5,611 nucleotides of DNA. Source: an uncultured Bdellovibrio sp. Lineage in GTDB: Bacteria; Bdellovibrionota; Bdellovibrionia; Bdellovibrionales; Bdellovibrionaceae. The stretch is taken from contig CAMLRE010000165.1 in the NCBI GenBank assembly GCA_946482355.1, forward strand, positions 1-5,611, in the 5' to 3' direction. The position numbers were made by a program, and so were the translations under genes. Each line of letters begins with the position of its first letter. Position 1 is the first letter of the stretch. The notes under the pieces are model-generated. The model ran no database searches and was not told the DNA's origin. It saw nothing but the letters and a program-made list of their open reading frames with translations. This document shows positions 1-4,479 of this stretch, one piece after another.

Positions 1-590
1 GCTTGCTCTGGTGACATGTAAGCAAATTTACCTTTTAAAGTACCTGCTTTAGTTTCTTCACCATTTTCTTCAGATTTTTTAGCGATACCGAAGTCGATAA
101 CTTTGGCTTCACCTTCAAACGAGATCATAATATTTTGCGGTGACATATCACGGTGAGTGATATTCAGCGGGCGTCCCGTGTGTTGGTCAACGCAACGATG
201 CGCGTGATCAAGACCGGCAGCAGCTTCTTTAACGATGTAAACCGCTTCTTCAATTTTTATTGAACGGTTGAATTTTTTTAACTCATTGATGATTTGGCGA
301 AGGTTTCTTCCTTCAACGAATTCCATCACGATAAAGAATTGGCCTTTTTCGATACCGAAATCATAAATCGATACCACGTTTGAGTGGTTTAAGTTCACAG
401 AAACTTTGGCTTCTTCTTGGAACATTTCGATGAATTCTTGATTGTTCGAAAACTGAGGTAAGATACGCTTGATGGCGACGAATTTATTAACGCCGTTAGC
501 GCCTGCAGATTTTGCAAGATACACTTCGGCCATACCGCCTGCGGCTAACTTTTCTAAAAGTATATATTTACCAAACTTTTCGTACGACAT
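1..590 (-). CDS. Hanks-type serine/threonine protein kinase, N-terminal part (3' end beyond window)
   Basis: This is a cytoplasmic-facing protein kinase catalytic domain that would transfer phosphate from ATP to Ser/Thr of target proteins. The visible 196 residues begin at ATG 590-588. The glycine-rich loop (LAAGGMAEVYLAK, residues 15-27) is followed by the VAIK lysine K41, a helix-C glutamate (E59 or E60), the catalytic loop THRDMSPQN (residues 145-153, with D148 and N153), the DFG aspartate D167, and an activation segment ending in AYMSPEQ, where SPE replaces the usual APE. All residues needed for catalysis are present, so it should be active. The HRDxSPQN form is typical of myxobacterial and bdellovibrio kinases. 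A TAG stop lies directly before the ATG in the same frame, which rules out an upstream in-frame start. No convincing Shine-Dalgarno sequence precedes it. Any sensor, transmembrane or PASTA region would lie past the left edge, so substrate and signal cannot be told. It is transcribed divergently from coaE. Confidence 0.93.
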   Translation of the reverse strand, partial: MSYEKFGKYILLEKLAAGGMAEVYLAKSAGANGVNKFVAIKRILPQFSNNQEFIEMFQEEAKVSVNLNHSNVVSIYDFGIEKGQFFIVMEFVEGRNLRQIINELKKFNRSIKIEEAVYIVKEAAAGLDHAHRCVDQHTGRPLNITHRDMSPQNIMISFEGEAKVIDFGIAKKSEENGEETKAGTLKGKFAYMSPEQ

Positions 591-648
591 CTATGTCATC
601 ATCGGCAACCAGCAGTCTTATCTTTACAAAAAGATGTTTCAGATTCAT
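568..648 (-). other. Out-of-frame 26-codon ORF resembling the start of a response-regulator receiver domain
   Basis: Reading from ATG 648 on the minus strand gives a 26-residue peptide ending at TAA 570-568, inside the kinase gene but in another frame. Its residues 9-25, KIRLLVADDDIDVVRKV, look like the first strand, acidic DDD cluster and start of helix 1 of a CheY-type receiver. It overlaps the first 23 bases of the kinase gene. A weak AGG lies 8 bases before the ATG. It may be the remnant of a lost receiver gene, a leader peptide coupled to kinase translation, or chance. It is too short to be a working receiver. Confidence 0.25.
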
Positions 649-651
649 GAT
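623..651 (+). promoter_or_regulatory. Candidate sigma70-type promoter for coaE
   Basis: TTTACA at 623-628 matches the -35 consensus at five of six positions. CATGAT at 646-651 matches the -10 consensus at four of six, with a 17-base spacer. Transcription would begin near 658, about 40 bases before the coaE ATG. An overlapping alternative -10 is TATAGA at 651-656 preceded by TGA (extended -10), but its spacing from TTTACA is too long. Found by eye only. Confidence 0.3.
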
Positions 652-673
652 ATAGACCTAGGTAGGGAGCTCA

Positions 674-686
674 GCGTCTGTGACGC
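674..686 (+). other. Small GC-rich hairpin in the coaE leader
   Basis: GCGTC (674-678) pairs with GACGC (682-686) across a three-base loop. The alternative GTG start of coaE (680-682) lies in the loop and at the base of the second arm. If coaE starts at ATG 701 this is a leader hairpin; if it starts at GTG 680 it would occlude initiation. The stem is only five pairs, so it may have no role. Confidence 0.25.
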
Positions 687-700
687 AGCAATGTATCACT

Positions 701-1297
701 ATGAAATGGATCGGTCTTACCGGAGGAATCGCCACAGGCAAATCCACGGTCAAAAATAAACTAGTTTCACTTAATATTCCGGTGATTGACGCGGACATGA
801 TTTCGCACGAGATCACACATGCTGGTGGGTTAGGGTATGAACAGATCGTGTCTCACTTCGGGAAAGATATTCTAAACGCCGACCAAAGTCTGAACCGCAA
901 ACAGTTGGGCGACATCGTTTTTAATGATGCGCAAAAACTCTTAATGCTGGAACAAATCTTACATCCTATCATTCAAGCCGAAGTGCAAACGCGTAAAAAG
1001 AAACATCATGAAGCGGGTGCTGCTTTTTGTTTTTATGATGTTCCTTTGTTGTACGAAAAAAAATTAGAAGCGCAGTTTGATCAAGTTGTTTTAGTGTATG
1101 CTCCCGTCACGACTCAGGTCGAGCGCATTATGGTCAGAAATAATTTAACTCATACACAGGCCTTGGCCCGCATTAATGCTCAGCTTCCGATGAGCCAAAA
1201 GATCAACCGCGCCCATCATTGTTTAGATAACTCGACCAATCAAGACGATCTAAATTTACAGGTTCTTAACCTTGTGAACGTTCTCAAATCAAAATAA
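701..1297 (+). CDS. coaE: Dephospho-CoA kinase
   Basis: CoaE catalyses the last step of coenzyme A synthesis, phosphorylating the 3'-hydroxyl of dephospho-CoA with ATP in the cytoplasm. The 198-residue product has the family motifs in order: P-loop GGIATGKST (residues 8-16), the DAD motif (D30-A31-D32), HP (88-89), DVPLLYE (113-119), and the lid region with R142, R146 and R157 followed by LDNS near residue 175. Length fits the usual 195-206. I chose ATG 701 because it puts the P-loop at residue 8, as in known CoaE proteins. GTG 680 in the same frame would add VTQQCIT (initiator read as Met) and has a GGAG at 666-669, ten bases ahead, whereas ATG 701 has no good Shine-Dalgarno; the start is therefore unsettled by seven codons. 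The gene is divergent from the kinase and stands alone before a 135-base gap. No hairpin-plus-T-run terminator is seen after it. Confidence 0.95.
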   Translation: MKWIGLTGGIATGKSTVKNKLVSLNIPVIDADMISHEITHAGGLGYEQIVSHFGKDILNADQSLNRKQLGDIVFNDAQKLLMLEQILHPIIQAEVQTRKKKHHEAGAAFCFYDVPLLYEKKLEAQFDQVVLVYAPVTTQVERIMVRNNLTHTQALARINAQLPMSQKINRAHHCLDNSTNQDDLNLQVLNLVNVLKSK

Positions 1298-1380
1298 AAA
1301 CTATCGCCTCAAAACCCGACTTAAGTGCGACTTTTCTGCAAGTCAAAGTGTCTCAATTTAATTCAAGTTCTGCCGTGTTA

Positions 1381-1410
1381 TTCCGATAGGAACAATGACA
1401 ATGAGATAAT
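1381..1410 (+). promoter_or_regulatory. Candidate extended -10 promoter for the outer-membrane gene run
   Basis: GATAAT at 1405-1410 is preceded by TGA at 1402-1404, giving an extended -10. A poor -35 (TTCCGA, 1381-1386, three of six) lies 18 bases upstream. Transcription would start near 1417, leaving a very short leader that begins at the ribosome site, which weakens the call. The rest of the 135-base gap (1298-1432) shows no RNA gene or clear terminator. Confidence 0.3.
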
Positions 1411-1417
1411 ACTTAAG

Positions 1418-1422
1418 AAGGA
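1418..1422 (+). promoter_or_regulatory. Ribosome binding site fixing the start of the first barrel gene
   Basis: AAGGA ends ten bases before ATG 1433. It supports that ATG over the longer open frame from GTG 1325, whose extra 36 residues would precede and spoil a well-formed signal peptide. Confidence 0.6.
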
Positions 1423-1432
1423 ACTTAATATT

Positions 1433-2530
1433 ATGGGTGCAAGAAGTACCAAAATTTTATCAGTATTTGCATTAGTATATTCGCTACTTTTTATGCCTGT
1501 AGCTGTTTTTGCTTCAGAATGGGTTGAAGGTTACACCAACGCCAGAGCGGTCGGTATGGGTGGCGCTTTAATCGGCGTAACCAGTGATGAAACTTCGTTA
1601 TTTCGTAACCCGGCAAATTTAGGAAGTATTCGTGGTTATTTTGGTTCATTACTTGATCCGGAATTAGAAGGCCAAAATTCATTTACAGATATCGTGCGTG
1701 CCGATGCTTTAACAAAAGCTGTTGAAGTTGAAACAATGGCTACAGAATTGCAAAAAAATCCAGGCGAGTTCTATCACGCGAAAGCGCAATTTACTCCAAG
1801 CTTTACCACAAAAAATTTCGGATTCGGTATTTTATACCGTAATGAATTAAATGCGGTCGTCAGCGAAACGGCCACAACATCAATGGATACTTTCTATCAA
1901 AACGATTTAGCTGTTGTGCTTGGTTTTAACCAATCACTTTTTGGCGGTGTTATTAAAATTGGTGCCAGTGCTAAAGCGATAAACCGTATTGAAGTTGTCA
2001 GTGGCACACTTTCAACAGCTGGCCCTTTTGATTTAGGTACCATTGCTGCTGAAGGTTCAGCACTTGCTTATGATGCGGGTTTAATGATTCAGGTTCCAGT
2101 GACGTGGGTTCCAACATTAGCTGTGGTGGCCCATGATATCGGTGATACTGAGTTTACTTTACGTGATGGTGTGCGCGCGCGCACAGCTTCGCAACCGGCC
2201 ACAGTGAAACAATCAGTTGATGCTGCGATTTCTCTTTTTCCGATTCATGGTAACAAAATCAGAAGTACCTGGACAGTTGAATACCGTGATGTCACAAATT
2301 CCCGCGAAGAGACCGGTTCAAAAAAACGTTTACACATCGGGGCTGAAGTTAACTTTAAAGATCTATTTTTCTTACGTGCTGGTATGAATCAAGGTTATTA
2401 CACCGGTGGTATTGAGATTTCTTCAGAGCGTTTTGCCTGGCAGATTTCAACCTACGGTGAAGAAATCGGTACTGCAGATACTCCGAAAGAAGACCGCCGT
2501 TACTCAACCCGAATTTTAATTAGGTACTAA
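1433..2530 (+). CDS. Predicted outer-membrane beta-barrel protein, UPF0164/PorV/TraF-like (first paralogue)
   Basis: The 365-residue product has a signal peptide: basic start, hydrophobic stretch at residues 8-26, and a likely cut after VFA at residue 27. The mature N-terminus carries NARAVGMGGA (36-45) and RNPANLG (58-64), the ARxxGMGG...NPAxL signature shared by FadL-fold families such as UPF0164, PorV/PorQ and TraF-like barrels. The rest alternates polar and hydrophobic residues as barrel strands do, with HDIGDTEF (234-241), RAGMNQGYYTGG (315-326) and YGEEIG (341-346). It ends in RILIRY, a terminal aromatic residue consistent with a beta-signal for the BAM machinery. The protein 830 bases downstream (3363-4460) shares these blocks and is the same length, so the two are paralogues. 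It leads a tight run, with the lipoprotein gene starting three bases after its stop. Barrel location is well supported; the ligand or partner is unknown. A transport, export-shuttle or structural role are all possible. Confidence 0.8.
   Translation: MGARSTKILSVFALVYSLLFMPVAVFASEWVEGYTNARAVGMGGALIGVTSDETSLFRNPANLGSIRGYFGSLLDPELEGQNSFTDIVRADALTKAVEVETMATELQKNPGEFYHAKAQFTPSFTTKNFGFGILYRNELNAVVSETATTSMDTFYQNDLAVVLGFNQSLFGGVIKIGASAKAINRIEVVSGTLSTAGPFDLGTIAAEGSALAYDAGLMIQVPVTWVPTLAVVAHDIGDTEFTLRDGVRARTASQPATVKQSVDAAISLFPIHGNKIRSTWTVEYRDVTNSREETGSKKRLHIGAEVNFKDLFFLRAGMNQGYYTGGIEISSERFAWQISTYGEEIGTADTPKEDRRYSTRILIRY
2170..2185. repeat. 16-bp perfect palindrome of alternating purines and pyrimidines
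   Basis: TGTGCGCGCGCGCACA reads the same on both strands and lies inside the first barrel gene, encoding part of G-V-R-A-R-T. The GC-rich CGC GCG CGC run stands out in AT-leaning sequence. It could extrude as a cruciform or adopt Z-form DNA, or simply reflect an arginine-rich loop between strands. Confidence 0.8.
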
Positions 2531-2533
2531 ACT

Positions 2534-3361
2534 ATGAAAAGAAATTTTTTATATTTAACTATCCTAGCTTTATTTATGAACTCTTGTGGGCCGAATGTGC
2601 TTTCTGGTTTGGGGTCGCAAACTTCAGACGAATACTATTTAGAAGAAGCGACAAAAGCCAACAACGCGCAAAACTACGATTACGCTTTAGATGTTTTATT
2701 AAATAAATTATCGGCTGGTGCTCAGGCCAGAGCTTCAACCAAAGAATTATTAGCCAGCGCTTACGCCGGTAAATGCGGATTTAACTTTGTCGATTATGTA
2801 GATGGTTTAGCAAACAGCACCGGAAGCCCGTTTAACATGGTGATGCAGCCTTTTGTGCAAGTAGCGGCTGATCCTTCGTATTGTCTTTTAGCTTTACAAA
2901 CCATTGATACGATCGGAACGCCTTCGCAACGCACGACAAATCAAAATACTTTCAGTGCGATTACCGGTTTAGTGTTAATGGGAATTTCTTTACGCGCTTA
3001 CGCTGATAAAGATGGTACTGATAATAACGGTGACGGCATGATGGATGTGAACAATATGGTTTGCCAGGCGGGGCAGATCAGTGATGATCAGATGAATGAT
3101 ATTATTGTTGGTTATGGCTATTTCGTAACAAATTTTGCCTATATCGGCGCTATGCTAGGTAATGCCACAAGCGGTTTAGATGATTCTATTTCAATGTGTA
3201 CAAGTACACCCGGTGCAGACTGCGATGTCACTGATAAAGCTTCTGTAACGAGCCAAACACGTGATGTGATGCGCAGACTTTTAAATACGACAAACTACGG
3301 AATTGGTGATGAGCAAGGTGACGATGCTATGGAGATCGCCATGGCTTGTCCGGGGACTTAA
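2534..3361 (+). CDS. Predicted outer-membrane lipoprotein with a helical-repeat-like region and a calcium-loop-like segment
   Basis: I do not recognise a named family. The 275-residue product starts MKRNFLYLTILALFMNSCG: a lipoprotein signal with C18 as the likely lipidated residue, though the box (M-N-S-C) is not the classic LAGC. No aspartate follows the cysteine, so by the enterobacterial rule it would go to the outer membrane. Residues 33-80 (DEYYLEEATKANNAQNYDYA onward) look like a TPR-type helix pair. Residues 158-171, DKDGTDNNGDGMMD, resemble an EF-hand/dockerin-type calcium loop (D163, N165, D167, G168, N174 at ligand-like spacing). Six further cysteines (81, 117, 177, 222, 230, 272) could form three disulfides outside the cytoplasm. 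It sits between the two paralogous barrel genes with gaps of three and one bases. Only a weak AGG at 2522-2524 precedes its ATG, so translation is probably coupled to the gene before. The context suggests a partner or lid subunit of the barrels. Confidence 0.8.
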   Translation: MKRNFLYLTILALFMNSCGPNVLSGLGSQTSDEYYLEEATKANNAQNYDYALDVLLNKLSAGAQARASTKELLASAYAGKCGFNFVDYVDGLANSTGSPFNMVMQPFVQVAADPSYCLLALQTIDTIGTPSQRTTNQNTFSAITGLVLMGISLRAYADKDGTDNNGDGMMDVNNMVCQAGQISDDQMNDIIVGYGYFVTNFAYIGAMLGNATSGLDDSISMCTSTPGADCDVTDKASVTSQTRDVMRRLLNTTNYGIGDEQGDDAMEIAMACPGT

Positions 3362-3362
3362 T

Positions 3363-4460
3363 ATGAAAAAACTTGCGTTGTTAATTTTATTTTTTAGTTT
3401 TCAAGCTTCGGCCATTGAACTTTTTCAGATGGGACAATCAGCCCGCTCACTGGGTATGGGCGGAACAGCGGTGGCTTTTGCGCGCGGCACAGATGCCATT
3501 TTTGTTAATCCAGCCGCTTTATCGAAAGTAAATGGTTTTAGTCTAAACATGATTACTTTTGGTCCGGCGATTTCAACAAATGCCAAAGACTTAGTAGATG
3601 GCTTTGATGATAATTTTGACCAATCCGATGTTGACGAACTTTACGGTAAAAAAGTTTTCTCTGAAGTGACTGGTTATGGCGGAGTAGTTGTACCTTACGT
3701 CGGTGTGGGTGCTTATTCGAACAATACTTTGTTGATGTCGTTTAATAATCCATCGTTTCCTACTTTTAACGTCGATTTTACCAGTGACTATGCTTATGTG
3801 GTGGGTGGAGCTATTCCGGTGACCGATAATTTTTCTTTAGGTATTTCTGGTCGTCACATTAAACGTTGGCAAGGCCAAGCTGATATTCTTGTCAGTAGCT
3901 TAATTGGATCAAACCCAGAAGATGTGATTGAAGCCCAGTTGTTAAATAAAGGTAAAGGTAACGCTTTAGACTTAGCGGCGCTTTACACTTTTAAAGGCCC
4001 ATGGACAGTCGATTTGGCTGCGGTATGGAAAGATGTCGGCGATACAAAATTTACGCCCACTCAAGGAACTGGTCCTGACCGCCAAGAAAATAATTTGATC
4101 TTTGGGGCTGCCGCTTCAAAAGAATTCGGTTTTATTAATTGGACAAACGCTTTTGAATATAAATTTATTCGCAACGACGGCAATATCACTAAAAAATTGC
4201 ACTTAGGTACCGAAGTTTCATTGGCGCTGATCGATATTCGCGCCGGATATAATCAAGGTTATGTTAGTTACGGTTTAGGTGTGGATCTGTGGTTTTTGCA
4301 AGTTGATGTAGCAGCTTACACAGCAGAACTTGGAGCCACGGCGGGTCAAACACCGAATGACCGTTACCAAGCTAGTGTTAGTTTAAATCTAGACTTCGAT
4401 TCGAACTTCAAGTTAACCAATGCGAATGGAAAAAGAAGGCGACTTCAGCAGCGAAGATAG
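3363..4460 (+). CDS. Predicted outer-membrane beta-barrel protein, UPF0164/PorV/TraF-like (second paralogue)
   Basis: The start at ATG 3363 gives MKKLALLILFFSFQASA, a clean signal peptide with a cut after ASA at residue 17; the longer open frame from 3303 overlaps the lipoprotein gene and would bury it. GGGGA at 3352-3356 lies six bases ahead. The 365-residue product carries SARSLGMGGTAVAF (26-39) and VNPAAL (48-53), then KDVGDTKF (223-230), KKLHLGTEV (277-285), IRAGYNQGY (292-300) and YTAELG (319-324). All are matched in order in the first barrel protein (1433-2530). The middle third is poorly conserved between the two, as expected for surface loops. The last expected strand, YQASVSLNLDF (335-345), is followed by about 20 more residues ending GKRRRLQQRR, a basic tail absent from the paralogue. 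Its start is one base after the lipoprotein stop, so translation is very likely coupled. Function is unknown; an outer-membrane complex with its two upstream neighbours is the best inference. Confidence 0.8.
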   Translation: MKKLALLILFFSFQASAIELFQMGQSARSLGMGGTAVAFARGTDAIFVNPAALSKVNGFSLNMITFGPAISTNAKDLVDGFDDNFDQSDVDELYGKKVFSEVTGYGGVVVPYVGVGAYSNNTLLMSFNNPSFPTFNVDFTSDYAYVVGGAIPVTDNFSLGISGRHIKRWQGQADILVSSLIGSNPEDVIEAQLLNKGKGNALDLAALYTFKGPWTVDLAAVWKDVGDTKFTPTQGTGPDRQENNLIFGAAASKEFGFINWTNAFEYKFIRNDGNITKKLHLGTEVSLALIDIRAGYNQGYVSYGLGVDLWFLQVDVAAYTAELGATAGQTPNDRYQASVSLNLDFDSNFKLTNANGKRRRLQQRR

Positions 4461-4461
4461 T

Positions 4462-4479
4462 ATATCCTATTGGGGATAT
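4462..4479 (+). promoter_or_regulatory. Hairpin over the start codon of the AddB-like gene
   Basis: ATATCC (4462-4467) pairs perfectly with GGATAT (4474-4479) across the six-base loop TATTGG. The second arm includes the A and T of the ATG at 4478 and the GGGGA just before it. It starts one base after the stop of the second barrel gene, so a ribosome finishing there could open it. The six pairs are mostly A-T, so stability is modest. No T-run follows, so it is not a terminator. Confidence 0.35.

Noticed and set aside
469..759. 96-codon plus-strand open frame running across the kinase start into coaE
   Set aside because: It is antisense to the well-conserved kinase N-terminus and overlaps coaE in another frame; its translation resembles no known protein pattern.
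1318..1344. Short inverted repeat GACTT/AAGTC after coaE as a terminator
   Set aside because: The stem is five AT-leaning pairs with no following T-run, so it does not fit a rho-independent terminator.
1325..1432. N-terminal extension of the first barrel gene from GTG 1325
   Set aside because: It would put 36 residues before a good signal peptide, while AAGGA at 1418-1422 serves ATG 1433.
1491..1682. 63-codon minus-strand open frame
   Set aside because: It lies wholly opposite the first barrel gene, whose signal peptide and GMGG/NPA motifs are in that stretch; it has no ribosome site of note.
3303..3362. N-terminal extension of the second barrel gene into the lipoprotein gene
   Set aside because: ATG 3363 gives a textbook signal peptide directly after the lipoprotein stop; the extension would overlap the end of the lipoprotein in another frame.
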